NCBI GenBank assembly: GCA_023213395.1
Contig: CM041465.1
Location: 248,503,741 to 248,567,740, forward strand
Length of the DNA stretch: 64,000 nucleotides
Direction of reading: 5' to 3'
Origin: Cycas panzhihuaensis
Taxonomy: Eukaryota; Cycadophyta
Part shown: positions 47,690 through 60,255 of the stretch, piece by piece
How positions within the stretch are numbered: position 1 is the first letter of the stretch
How the letters are laid out: every line of letters starts with the position of its first letter
The notes under the pieces: model-generated
Told to the model about the DNA's origin: nothing
The model's database searches: none
The model's input: the letters and a program-made list of their open reading frames with translations, nothing else
Made by a program: the position numbers and the translations under genes

Positions 47690-48470
47690 ACCTTGATGAA
47701 AATTAATTCATTTGCTTTAGGGGTCATCATGAACAATGCCTCAGATAAGGTTTGGGATACTTTTCCTAAGTTCAAAGGAGATGGGAGGATCATAAGTGAA
47801 TAACATCTTGAAAATTTTTTGAGCATGTATAAGATATTTAATATCATTGATTTAGGCATAATGCTTCATTTGTTTATAAGACTCTAAAAGGAGAAGTTAT
47901 ACTATGATTTAATTCATTACCTATTGGATTTATCACTAGTTGGCCAACACCAATGAATGCATTTTTCCCTAAGTATCTCAACAAAAAGTCAACAACTAAC
48001 TTAGTAAAAGAAATCTCTATCATAAAGGAAGGAACAAGGGAGAGAATAAAGATTATATTGCAATATTCTATGAAACTTTAAATTCAATTGATAAAGTTTA
48101 TTTTCCTACATGAGGCATACAAATAGAATGTTTTTGGAAGTTGTAAATTTAGACATCAGATTTTTGCTTGATTTTAAATCGTAAGAAGATATTCAAACTT
48201 TCAAAGTAATGGCTCTTTTATTAGAGGAAATGTTAATAAAGGCTAACAAGTCAAGATCTCCCTTCTAACTCTCCTTAGTATCTACTAGTATTAATCATCA
48301 AACTCAAGCTTTTCTCAAGAAGATAAATAGAAAAATATAATTTTAGAAAAACCAAGCTAAATAACATTATTATAAGAGGTTCACCATGCTAAAAATGCCT
48401 AAGGATGAGCCCTTTACTATAAACAATGAAGTTGATTAATTTTGATTATTTATTAATAGACATACAAACC
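47690..48470 (+). pseudogene. Gypsy-like gag of element X
   Basis: Reading through stops and one shift: ASDKVWDTFPKFKGDGRI near 47735, HLENFLSMYKIFNI near 47805, then LKGEVMLWFNSLPIG-ITSWPT-MNAFFPKYLNKKSTTNLVKEI near 47885-48020. This is the retrotransposon gag pattern SLKGEA-x-WF-x-LP-x-SI-x-W-x-F of the Tat/Athila side of Ty3-gypsy. It lies downstream of the coiled-coil ORF in the same orientation. Confidence 0.7.
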
Positions 48471-49400
48471 ATTAGGTTTAATGAATTGGTTGGTGGCCTA
48501 GGCATTACTGAATAAGATTCTATATCAAGTTTATACTCAACCAATTTAGAAAGAGATATGGTGACTTATGTGAGAGAGGGAGAAATGAATCTAGGTATAA
48601 CTAGCTTGGTAATAGTCACTATGGCACACACAACTAAATAAGGAGGCTATGATGTTGGGCAATGCGAGTTTATTTATGCTAATCCAAGGGATCCTTTTAC
48701 TTCTACAAATCCTTTGAGGAGTAATATCTTCCTAAGAGGCTCCCAAAACTCAAGGGCTATTTATCTACCTCAAAATATTAGTAGTTTCATAGATAAAGTT
48801 GCTAATAGTTATAATATTCTTAAAGATCTTTTATATTATCAAGCAGACTTAAGTCTATATTAAGTTATGAAGTTACTTGAATAAAAGGAGAGGTTGATGA
48901 AATTCTTTAAGATAAATAAATAATAGTTGAATACCATGGTGGAAGAAGAGGTAATGAAAGTAATTACCCTACCTCTTAAATTTAAAAAATTCCCTATTTT
49001 ATGTGTCCTTAGATGTTCTTAATTATTTTATCCTATATAATTATACCATAAATATAGGATCTTCACATAATATGATGCCTTATATAATGATGAAATCTTT
49101 AAGCCTAAAATATAATAATACTAAGTAACATCTTTGGTTATTAGACTTAAAAGTGTTGCCCACTATGGGAGAGATCAAGCATCTAATTGTTAATATAATT
49201 GCCTATTGTAAGATCTCTATGGTAATTTTAATAATGCTAACAGATATGCCTCCTATTTATAGAATGCTTCTTGGATGAGAATAGATCCATGAAACAAGTT
49301 TTATACCAATATTAGAATGGTCAACATTGCCTTCCTAGTGGATAAACATTTGATTTCTATCCCCAAGGAGGATAGGTTTTTATAGCATATACGAAATAGA
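48471..49400 (+). pseudogene. Gag C-terminus and protease-like region of X
   Basis: One frame reads VGQCEFIYANPRDPFTS near 48655-48705 and YNILKDLLYYQADLSLYQ near 48810-48865, resembling the linker before the protease of Tat-type elements. A protease-like block follows: INIGSSHNMMP near 49048-49080 in place of D-x-GS-x-NIMP, and LTDMPPIYRMLLG near 49238-49277 at the flap end. The catalytic Asp is not visible. No reverse transcriptase could be read downstream, so X is probably truncated. Confidence 0.5.
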
Positions 49401-52400
49401 AGACATAAGTATATAAGTGCATGGATCATGGTTTATAAGAGGAAGGACACACAACATAATTTGATAATAGATCTAAAAGACTAAGGGGAATGATGCTAAG
49501 AAAGGTACGAGCATATGCCTCCTGTGAGGCACTCATGCATCATATAAACACATATGTGGGGATAAGAGGCTATTATTTTCTAAGTTTCAAGGGGCAATAT
49601 GCAAGTGTATGTTATATGCTGTGTGTCAAAAATAAAAGAAAAAAATGAAAAGAAAATAAGAAGAAGTCTATCTGATCAAAGTAAAAAATGGCACAAGTAA
49701 GTATATGAAGAAGTGATGCATATAAATAACAAAAGATTAAACTACTGACTAGATGATAGCTTTGAGATAATATTAATTTATCTATTCAACAAGCATCCCA
49801 GAAAGACTAAATAACACTTAGAAATCCCTTACTATGTGAGGATATCGATCGAGTATAGGCACCCAAGATAAAATCATTTTTATGTACCTATCCTACTTAA
49901 CTAATCCTTCTTATAAATAGATTGTCCTATCCCAACTCAACTCTTAAAATGAACCTATATGATGAACTCAATTTATAAGAAGTGAGGAAAGGACTGATTA
50001 GATCAAGAGGTGTGAAGAAATTAAGACCATATGATAGATTCATTTATGGATAAGTTGAAGAGGGCTCATCAATACCGACAACCCATCTTACATGAATTAT
50101 AAGGTGGATTGATAGTATGTGCATCTAATTCCAATGAATTTCCTTTTCTAAGAGGTGAAGAAGAAGAGGACATTATTCTCAATGAAACAAATAGAACTCG
50201 TTGGTTATCAAAACCTTATGCATGAGCATGAGGTGAGGATAGACTCCCTCCATTAGACTATTTAAAACATGAATATGGAAGACTCAACACCACTTAAACA
50301 CATATGGTTATCTCGTTCATTCAGTGATGAAATTTGGGTAAAATGGTGATAATCCCCTCTTTTTGGTATAAGAAGGATGCTACCTAAAAATGACTAAGGA
50401 GAGCAAAGAGCAAAAACTATAAAGCAACTATATACTTTTTTGCTTTAATGAACATATCAAATAAAATTAACCCTAAAATACCATTTAGATTGGAGTTAAG
50501 AACTCATAATAAGTGTGAATCTTGACCCCCTTATGGCCCTTCATGTGATACAAGAAACATAATAAAACATGTAATATGATGCTTAAAAGAAATAAAATAA
50601 CATTTTTTTCTTTTCTTTTCATTTTCAAATGAAATTTCAAAGTTGAAATAAGTTTTTAAATATTTTTGCTTCTAAAATAGAAATCTATGAAAAAGAGGTT
50701 CAAAAGAAAATACCTAGAACTTTGCTTCAAAGGTCTTAATAAACACTCTAGAAAAACTCAAATCCCTCACAATGTAAGCCCACTAATGGAGTATTATTCA
50801 AAGTTAAGCGTATAAATAAACACATGATTTCAAAAGAAAATTTAGTAGCATTTATGTTTATCAAACAAACTTATAACATAAAAAAGTTTAATCTATAAAT
50901 TTAAAATGCTCCAAAATAATTTAAAACAAACTTTTTAAATCATACCTTTTGGTAGCCCTTTGAGAATCTTAGTAATATTTCTATTGTGTAAGAGAGAAAA
51001 GAGAATCTTTGAGAATCTTGGTACTTTTGACTTAGTAGGGGGAAGTAAAGAGAGAAAAGAGAAGTTTTCAACCAACTTTCTACTTCCTTAGCTTGCATGA
51101 AATATATTAAAAATTCTTTTAATTATAGATTAGTGCATAATATGATATCAATGAAATTCAATAAGTAAAAAAACTATAACTTAAATTAGGAACAATATAG
51201 GCAACCAATAATAAGAAGTAGTGAAAAGAGTCTTAGAATTGGTAGGTTTGTCACAAATTCAAAGCTTAATGGATAATACTTGACCTTTGTTCCCTTTTCA
51301 AGACCCCAACATGATGCTTAAATGAATAAATAAAGCATTAATAAGAAGTCAAGAAATCAAACATGAAAAATAATTGATAATTGAAAATAAAACAGCAATT
51401 GAAAAGTGTAAAGGAATACAAATGATGTGGAGAGTGTTATCCTAACTTCTATTTAAGGAGGGATGCTCTTGACATTCAAGTTTTAAACTTAGGAGGTCTC
51501 TAACAATGGGTTTGTTTCAAATTTTCTTGTTTAAAGGTGGAGATTAACAAACAAACAAATGAAATAAGGAAGGCTGCAGAAATTTTGGTAGCATTTCAAT
51601 AGTATGATAATATATTTTTTGACTATCCCTCCCCATAGAAAATAAGGGAGTACTTATAGATGATGAGTTCCCTAGGGGAGGTAGTATTTGGGCTTATGGT
51701 TTTCATGAAATCATGGGTGAAAACCATGGGCAACTTACCCATGGATTTAGTTCATTCAAAAGAAAAACATAAAAGCTAAAGTTTTGGGAAGGAAAGACTA
51801 GTTTTCCTTCATTTTTTTGAGACTATCCATACTAAAAAACTTATTTAGAGCATTAATTATGTTTTGAAATGTATGTTTTTCCTTTTTTAGTTCTTGTATT
51901 ATCATATTGTAAGATTTTTGATGGTACCATAAAGTTTGTATTTTCATAGTGCATGGTAAACTTTGAAGTATCGCAAAGTTTGTCAATGGCAAAATAAATA
52001 GTGGATTAGATAATCTCTAATACAAGATAGGCTAAAATCAAAGATAAATAAGCATGTATCATAGCAATAGAAAAAATGCATGCAAAATGAATGGTTTTGT
52101 TAATGAAAAATATCCAAAAGATTAAAACAAATATAGAATCACTATAATTAAGAGGAAAGAAAGGTGAACAATGTCAACAAATGTATTAAAAGGTTGTTAT
52201 TTAACTCGTTGAACTCAGGTATGTAACCTCTTATAGCCACTAGTCATGATAAAAATTGTCACATACTAAAAATATATATATCTATCAACCAAAATAACAA
52301 GAAAACATTGATACGTCCTTATAAAAAGAACTAGGTTAATAAAAAATGAAGTAAACAATTAGAAGCATATGCCTTTAATTACCTATTGGTAAGATGAATG

Positions 52401-52651
52401 TGTACTTTTTGGATTATAGAAAATATTTTTCCCTTTGGTAGTATAACCTCTTTAGATGTTTGGTTGTAATATGGTGAATGCTATTAATAATACTCTGTAA
52501 AAACTAATCAAGTGGTTATAAAAGTGATAAGGAAATGTTATTTATTGTAGTTTGGCATCTTAAGTAAGTACTAAGAGAATGTTACCATAGTTTAACCTCT
52601 TTAGCAAGTGTTTAGAGAATGTTGACCCTAGTTTAACTTTATCAGTAAGAA
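49401..52651. other. AT-rich degraded repeat DNA
   Basis: No protein domain could be read on either strand. 49600-49700 is A-rich. Similar phrases atgatgcttaaa-gaa-aaataaa recur at 50578 and 51312. A short degenerate repeat around agtatc-caaagtttgt lies at 51918-51990. The last 200 bp contain several copies of a phrase like gtttaacctctttagcaagtg, which continue after the copia insertion at 60256. Confidence 0.4.
51918..51990 (+). repeat. Degenerate short tandem repeat
   Basis: Three imperfect units containing gtaccataaagttt (51922), gcatggtaaacttt (51951) and gtatcgcaaagttt (51967). A related array lies at 63165-63262. Confidence 0.4.
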
Positions 52652-52656
52652 TATTA

Positions 52657-52967
52657 TGAAGGAACGATGGATCTAGGGAATAAATTACTCACATATACAT
52701 AATGGCAATGGAGAATGAAAAAGAGATAAAATAAGATATGAGAGCAAACTTAGAGATGAGAATAAATAATGACTCCCTCCTTGAGATTTTGCCTTTTATT
52801 ATTGAGGGTGGGCATTAGGGTTAGGATTTTTTTACCTAATGACATGAATCCAAAATTATATCTAAATGCACATAAAGCATATTTCACTAAGAGATTAATG
52901 CTAATAATATATCCTAAGGTCACTTAATTAATCTATACAAATGAACTTAATATATTAATTTCTTTCA
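52657..52967 (-). repeat. 3' LTR of the large copia (311 bp)
   Basis: Starts TGAAGGAACGATGG and ends TTCTTTCA. It shares the block gactccctccttgagatttt (52769) with the partner LTR (60052). Confidence 0.93.
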
Positions 52968-52981
52968 ACCTCCACCCTTAA
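52968..52981 (-). other. Polypurine tract (minus strand)
   Basis: acctccacccttaa reads ttaagggtggaggt on the minus strand, abutting the LTR. Confidence 0.8.
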
Positions 52982-53449
52982 TGGTGGAAGATCATTTTGA
53001 GAAAATTTATTCTATGAGGTCTTCATCTAAGTCTCATTATTATATTAAAATTTTAAATTACACTTTTATGGAAAAACCCTCATAGGGAATAAAAACCCAC
53101 ATAGTTTCTAAGATCTACAACCCTTTTTATAAATCAAAATAGTTAAGGTGGCTCTTTGATATAGCTTGATAGCTAAGTAGCTTAAATGTGTAGCTTAATT
53201 TGCTAAGTCTCCATATACTGTTTGGTCATCCTCTATGCTCTTTTGGGTTTTCACAGGTTCTGATTTTTCAAAACTAGTATAATTTTTATCCTTCTGTGCC
53301 CACATGAGGTTTTCACAAATAAGATAAAGTAGAGACTTACTCTTATTCTTCTGTACCCATAAGGGATTTTCACAAATAGAATGTAGTATGATAATCTTGT
53401 TGCTATCTTCTTTGATTAGTCGAAGATGGAGGCCCTGAGTCTAAGCTTC

Positions 53450-54960
53450 CTTTAAAACTATTCAAACTTCACTTTTTACAATAATTTGGTGAAGATATCA
53501 ACCACTTGATCTACTATGGGATAGTATTCCAGTTGAATTGTACCGTCATAAATAAGTTCTCTAATCCTGTGGACTTTCATACTTATGTGTTTAGTACAAT
53601 CATGAAATATAGGATTTTTCACCATGTGGATTATGGACTGATTATCTACATGAAGATCGATAAGACTTGTTTGGGTGATATTCAATATTTCCAATAATTT
53701 TTTAAGCCATATCACCTCTTTGTTGGTCTCAAAAGCAATAATGTATTCAGCTTCGATAGTTGAATTAACAATTATCTTCTACTATTTAGATCTCCATGAT
53801 ATTAGTGCTATTCCAAGAAATGATATATACCCACATGTAGATCTTCTTGTATCTTTATCACCTACAAAGTCTTAGTTTGTGTATATAAAAAACTTAAATT
53901 TATTATTAGGTTTATACAATAAACCAAATTTATTGGTTGTCTTTAGGTATTTTAACACCCGAGCTATAGCCTATAAGTGATTCTATTTAAGATTTATTAT
54001 GAATCATGTAAGAATACCGATAGAGTGTGTAATATTTGGCCTTATATTGGTAGTGTAGATGAGACTACTTACAAGTTTCTTATAGAGTGTTGCATCTGCC
54101 TCTTTAGAATCATCATCGATTGAGAGTTTGGTATTTGGGTCCATAGATAAAACCACTGGTCGAGTATCTTCTAACTGAAACTTGGTTAGAAGATCATTGA
54201 TATATTTTTCTTAGGAGAGAATTTTTTTTTCATTCTTTTGTGTTATTTCAATTCCCAAGTAATATTTCATCAAACTGAGGTTAGATAATTCGAACGTTTT
54301 GCCAAGGTTCTTTTTCAACTAGCTTATTACTTGTTCACTATTACTTGTTACTAGCATGTCATCCGTAAAGATTATGAGATAAGTGACTTTGTCCTTTTGG
54401 CACTTGATGAATAATGTTGTATCAATATCTTGGTGGTCACAAACCTCGTATTTAAGTTGCCTCATTCTTTGAGATAACTTAGAAAACTAAGCACGAGGGG
54501 CTTATTTAAGGCCATACAAGGACTTTCTGAGCCTATAAACCTTATGCTCTTGATCTTCGATCTCATATTCTTCTGGCCGAGCCATGTAAATTTCTTCTTT
54601 AAGATCTTTACTGAGAAACACGGTCTTAATATTGAGTTAGTGGATTTTTTAACCTTGTTGAGTAGCCAAGGCCATAAGAGTTCTAATTGTAGGCTACTTG
54701 GTTGTAAGTGTAAAGACTCCAGTGTAGTTGATACCTTTCCTTTGTGTGAATCCTTTAGTTACCAATCTCGCCTTGTATTTTTTAAGGGTGCCATTTGATC
54801 TATATTTATTTTTTAACACCCATTTATTTTAAACTACCTTTTTACTAAGTGGTAGATTAATGAGCTCCCATGTACCATTTCTTATGAGAGATTGGTATTC
54901 TTCATTCATTGCATTTCTCTAGACTGTATGTTTTATAACTTCTTGGTATGGGAGGGGCTC
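53450..54960 (-). pseudogene. Copia reverse transcriptase and RNase H
   Basis: Minus-strand reading. RT: FTDDMLVTS near 54350-54375 keeps both catalytic Asp residues (family YVDDM). Then LSLMKYYLGIEI near 54275, ADATLYKKLVSSLIY near 54090, and RPNITHSIGIL near 54035. RNase H: STIEAEYI near 53750; the open stretch 53715-53476 contains LHVDNQSIIHMVKNP, FHDCTKHISMKVH and VDQVVDIFTKLL, a complete and well-kept domain end. Two or three stops interrupt the rest. Confidence 0.9.
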
Positions 54961-56160
54961 TTCATTAAGAGTAAGGTGCAGTTCTACTAGTTTAAGCTTA
55001 GTATATAATGATTCTTATATCCTTTCTCTATGGGAACTTCGAGTGTTAGTTTTACCCACCTTATCTGGTTGTATGTCATTATTAAGCTAGCAAGATTCAT
55101 GAGATCCTTAAGTTGGGAATGAGGTCATCATTTCCTCAACTTCTTGATTCTCATCTTATTAATTAAAATAATCATTTTGTAAGGAGGATGTTAATGTGCC
55201 CAAGGAAGATGGTTCTTCTACCATTATTTTGCTTTTATTGACTAAAGGTAGAGAGGATAATTCTTCTATAATGGCTTTGCCTTTGCCAACTCTACTATCT
55301 TCAAAGGATAGTGCTGGATGTACACTCATCAGTTTAGAGTCACAACTTATATCCTCCAAGGCTTTATTGTCAACTTCTAATATTTAATGTAATTTATGTC
55401 TATCCTCCTCCCTAAATTTTGGAATCTAAACATCATACTTGATAATATTATTATAGCAGCGTGAGGGTATTTTAGAGTCTAGTCTAAGCAACTGATCCTC
55501 TATCTCCACAAAAATGACATCTTTGGTAATGATGATTTTTTATTATGAAGGTATAAAGACCTTAGACCTTTTCTTATCCATAGGGTATCCAACAAAGATT
55601 CATTTAAGTACCCTTAACTAGAGTTTATTTCGATCTGCATCCAAAATGTGGGCATAGCATGTAGAGCTAAAAATTTTGAAGTAGTGAACAATAGGGACTT
55701 GTCCTAACCACTTTTTATTAGGTAATTGTGCTTTCTTTAATGGGCTAACAACATTGATATAATAAAAAATTGTCTATATGGCTTCGACCCATAGGTAGGC
55801 AGGTATATTTTTGTATATCAACATAGCTTGACCCATGTCTATGATTATTCTATTCATATGCTCAACAACTCCATTTTGTTGTAGGATACCTACTATTATT
55901 GTTTGATATTTGATGCCATTATCTTGAAGGTAGCTTTCAAACTCATGTGAGATATATTTACTACCATTATTAGTTTGAAGACATTTGAGTTGATAACTTG
56001 ACTCTTTTTTAGTGTAAGCTTTGAATTCTATGAATACATAGAAGGCTTCATCTTCCTTATGTAGAAAAGCTACCCATACTTTTCTAGTAAAATTATCAAT
56101 AAGAGAGATGTAATATAACTTGCCCTTTAGTGAAGGAATGAGCATTAGTCCATATAAATT
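54961..56160 (-). pseudogene. Copia integrase and C-terminal extension
   Basis: The open stretch 56145-55774 on the minus strand is the integrase core: LIDNFTRKVWVAFLHKEDE carries the first catalytic Asp, LQTNNGSKYIS has the second Asp changed to Asn, and QQNGVVEHMNR keeps the catalytic Glu. Downstream (to about 55560) comes the post-core GY-type block, and 55360-55160 is the low-complexity Ser/Glu-rich linker toward RT. The Asp to Asn change would abolish strand transfer. Confidence 0.9.
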
Positions 56161-58000
56161 AGAGTGTACTAATTATAATGGATGGCTTGATTTTCACCAA
56201 CTTTTAGGAAAGGGTTGTTACTGAGATTTGGTAATGATGCAAGCTTCATATTTAAAGGACTTGAAGGAGAACTTTAGAAGATTTGGAAAAGTGTTACAAA
56301 GATCTCTAAGTTTATCAATGTGAACATGGCCCATATAAGCATGCCAAAGAGCTTCTAGTGACAATGTTGGGTGGGTCAGGATGGTGTTAAATGTAAATTA
56401 TTTATTGGTATAAGGGCTTTGTGTATAATAGACTTCAAAAGATGGAGAGCTATTCAGTTGAAAGAGTTTGCTAGTGGGATGTCTAGTTAAGATCACTTGA
56501 TTAGTTAGAGGGTGAATGACCTGGAGAGTCTGGTCATTTGTGGTTACACTCAGATTAAATCCATGAGAGACAAGTGTAGATAAGAACAAAAGGTTTTATT
56601 TAAGATAGGATATGTATAGGACATCGAGCAATGTAAAATCTCTTAAGCCTGGGAGTTTTAGGTGAATGTTACTAATTCCTTTAACAAGTTGTTGTGATTT
56701 ATTAGCCATGTAAATAACTCTTTGAATATTTGAGTTAAATGTTTGATATAAACTATGATTGCATATCATATGTTGAGTTGCTCTTGTGTCTATGATCCAC
56801 TATCCATCGATTGAAGCCACACTATTTGTAATTCCAATAGGACTTGGTATTGGTGAAGGGAATTCATAAGTGATATATCCACATTAAGCTTTAAAGTATC
56901 TCTGTGGTTGGTTAATGGCATTTAATGCTGAAGATCCCTCAATTCTTTGAAAGTGTGCTTATATAAATCTTGCACTACTAAAAGATTCTTTACAAGTTTC
57001 TTCAACATAGTGAGCTCCATGTTTTGGTTGGAATTTGGCTAATTTATAAGTGGTAGTTTTGCAATCTTTTGTAAAATGTCCTTTATGGTTATACTGATCA
57101 TACATAATAGTTTGATTGCCAGTCCCTAAAGAGGTACTAGTTTGGCCTGACTCTCTTACTTTTTGTTGAGGTGGCCCTTAGACTTGAGACTGTTAAGGCT
57201 ATGACTTAGGGTTTGGTTAACCTTATGGATGATTTTCCATATTTCTTCCTCTTCCTCTTACTTGATTGTTTCCTCTTAATAATAGAGACCTTGATTCTTT
57301 GTGTAGAAAGCTTCTTCTTCCACCTGAAAGACTACAAAGTTGGTATCAAAGGTCTTACCAAATTCTATAAACTTCATAACAAGTGTTTCAAAGTTGAGTG
57401 TCTTTAATGTTCTACTAGATTGAAGACTTGCAAGCAAGTTTTTATAATTAGGGACATGTAGACATGATTAGATCAAGAATGTCCAAGTGATATATTGGGT
57501 CTTAAAATCTTTATTAATTACCTATTTTATTGGTCAAAAGAAATTTATTATCTTATGAGCTCATCCCTTCTTCATTTTTAATTTGTTCATTTTTAGAATA
57601 AGATGAACAAATTCTAAATCTGACTTAGTATCAAAGTTCTTCTTGAGAACTTTAAGGATCTTCTAGGCTGTATCATATTACTCTTCATTAATCAAGTTGT
57701 ACAAGGAGTGATCAGTAACCAATAAATTTCTTACATGAATCTTTTCATCATCTATCGCCCATTATAGTTTGGCTGCGGCATCTGTAGGAGCTGTTAGAGC
57801 AGATTTGATCCACCAGAAGTAGGTGTTATAACTGTTATAGGTATGATGGGTATAGGTTGTAAGTGGGCTCTCTAAAGGCTTTTATGCTTTATAATATTTT
57901 TAACTCTAGTACACTACAAATCCCAAATTTCTTTACCTTTCAAGATGTAGTTGATATTCTGTTTAAATTGAGATGACATGGTGATGATGAAGAAGTAGAA
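56161..58000 (-). pseudogene. Copia gag, zinc knuckle and protease
   Basis: Gag starts near 57980 on the minus strand (MSSQFKQNINYILKG). A UBN2-like stretch at about 57790-57560 reads DDEKIHVRNLLVTDHSLYNLI and VLKKNFDTKSDLEFVHL. The zinc knuckle at about 57115-57065 has Cys to Tyr changes but keeps GHFTKDC. Protease: WIIDTRATQHMI near 56805-56770, Gly to Arg in the D-T-G-A motif. The open stretch 56589-56398 continues the protease frame into the pre-integrase region. Confidence 0.83.
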
Positions 58001-59924
58001 GACATGATAGAAGTATATGCCACTAACATATGTAGCTAGTACACCTGACGCAGTAAGGATGCAGAAATGAATGCTATGATGAGAAGCAAGCAATGATTAA
58101 GTATTTTTCAACAATTATGAAAAATGAGTATAAGCAATGATGCAAGAATGAGGCCTAGTGTAGAGTTGGCAAAGAGTGGTGATGTTTCATACCACTAACC
58201 TTAAACTTATGTCTAAATATAAGTGAGGTTTTGATACCTAAGGCTTTTAGTATATGATTAGGGCCTTTACTCCCAATACTCATACTTGCACTTGGTGATG
58301 AAATCCAAGTGATAATAGAGTCCAGGTACTCCTAGTCCTCATCTAATTCACTTGTGAACAACTATATACCTCCTTCAAAGAATCAAATAGTATGTGCGTA
58401 TCCCACGGCTATGATAGATATCTGACTGGGTTAATTTTAATCTTGCATTAAGGTTTTCAATTTTACTAGGTGGTTATCATGATTATCCCTAATTGGAGGC
58501 CATAGGTGTAGCTAACTTGTCCCTCTACTACTATTCTAGTTAAAACCAGACCTAGTATGAAACTTACACCTCCCTTAGGACCCATAGTTCGGCCAATTGT
58601 GGTCTTATTCAACTAAGGCAAGTGTGTGCATATGTCAAGAACTGGCGATATAAGTTATATAGATGAGATTCTTTTTAGGAAATAATGTAAGTTATTTTTG
58701 AATAACTTGAACTAAAAACTAAAATGGAAAGTTACTAAATATGCTTGCTTGTCTTTCATGCTTGCTTTGTTATTGCTACTGCTTTATGTGATGCTTTATG
58801 CTATACATACAAATAGAAAGAGCATGCTAAATTTATTAGGGAAATCAGATGTTACTTTTAATCTAAAGTTTCCCTTGCTTTAGTATAATATTTCTAAATA
58901 TATTTTTAGAAATTTCAATACAAAAGCCATAAAGGGCTAAAAAGTGGATCAAATTGCCACTAAAATATTAATTTTTCTAAATCTAGATGCATGTTATTTT
59001 GCCATATTTTATGATTTTTTTCTCTCACAAAATTTATAAATAATAAATATGTAAAATTTTCTAAAAATTATAAATATGAAGGCCTAAATGATGGAATTTA
59101 AATTTATGATAGAAGAAAAAAATGTTCAAAATATCATTTCTAATAAGGTAGTGAAGTCAGATTTCTAAAAAGGCATAAAAACTTTTTACCAAAAAAAATA
59201 TAAAAGCAAAATCTTGTCAAATCCACTGTCTCAGAATCTAAACTTTAATATGTAAAAAGATTCATACTAATATGTATATCAACTTTTCTTTCTATACTAT
59301 CTCTAGAATCAGCTAAAAAATTCTCGAAATGCCCTTACAATTTCTTTTGTGGGGTTGAGTAGGTAAATTCAACATCTGTAAGAAAACTACAAAGAGCTCA
59401 CTAACAAGTAGATGAAATTTAGTGAGATTTATCTTAAAATACTCTTAAGATATAAATCTACTAGATCCCTCAAAAAATCATTCAGATTTTTAGCTTATGT
59501 TTAAAGGATTTCATTAATAAAATGACCTTAAGTCACTTATATATAAATTTTGACCTTTTATTTTAGCTAAAACTCATTATTGCACATTGAATCTAAAGTT
59601 ACTTTAGAAGGCAAAAATTATACTCTTAACAAGGTGACCTCACATGTTAAATTTCATCAAAATCTAAGATGGTCAAAATCTTCATAAAATTTTAGGCCTT
59701 TAATGCTTCTGGGGTTGTTTTGGCAACCAAATGGCTTTAAAATTTTGTCTTTTTCACCTCTAAAAATTTTCACATATAGATAAAGTAGTAACATATAAAA
59801 TAATACAATTTTAAGCTCTAAAATTTAAAAAATAATAAGTGCACTCTCAATATTTCATACTAAAGGTGAAAGAGAGGCAAAATGACTTCATGCAAGTGGA
59901 ATTGAGTGAATAGATTTCTTTTTA
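58001..59924 (-). other. Long copia leader
   Basis: No coherent frame is seen in 1.9 kb between the primer-binding site and gag. The right part (58850-59870) is strongly AT-rich. An insertion of other repeat DNA cannot be excluded. Confidence 0.4.
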
Positions 59925-59936
59925 GCTTTGATACCA
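59925..59936 (-). other. Primer-binding site (minus strand)
   Basis: gctttgatacca reads TGGTATCAAAGC on the minus strand, identical to the site at 619-630. Two bases separate it from the LTR. Confidence 0.85.
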
Positions 59937-59938
59937 TA

Positions 59939-60250
59939 TGAAGGAAGGATGGATCTAGGGAATAAGTCACTTGTATACACATAATGTCAATGGATAATAA
60001 AAAAGAAATGAAACAAGATATGAGAGTAAGCTTAGATGTGAGAATGAATAATGACTCCCTCCTTGAGATTTTGCCTTTTATTATTGAGGATGAGCATTAG
60101 GGTTAGGATTTTTCTGCCTAAATACATGAACTTAGAATTATATCTAAATGCATATAAAGCACATTTTACTAAGAGACTAATGCTAACAATATATTATTAA
60201 GTTCACTTAATTAATCTACATAAATGACCTTAATACATTAACCTCTTTTA
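59939..60250 (-). repeat. 5' LTR of the large copia (312 bp)
   Basis: Starts TGAAGGAAGGATGG and ends CTCTTTTA, where the terminal CA has decayed to TA. Target duplication tatta follows. Confidence 0.93.
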
Positions 60251-60255
60251 TATTA

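Larger units (their letters stand above)
52657..60250 (-). mobile_element. Complete minus-strand Ty1-copia element, 7594 bp
   Basis: LTRs at 52657-52967 and 59939-60250 align end to end. The target duplication tatta is perfect (52652-52656 and 60251-60255). A polypurine tract at 52968-52981 and a primer-binding site at 59925-59936, both minus-strand, complete it. Hand alignment gives roughly 14% LTR difference, mostly transitions, so it is older than the copia at 13421. The leader between primer-binding site and gag is unusually long, nearly 2 kb. Confidence 0.95.

Noticed and set aside
55196-55387. Plus-strand open frame opposite the copia pol
   Set aside because: Antisense of the linker between integrase and RT of the minus-strand copia element.
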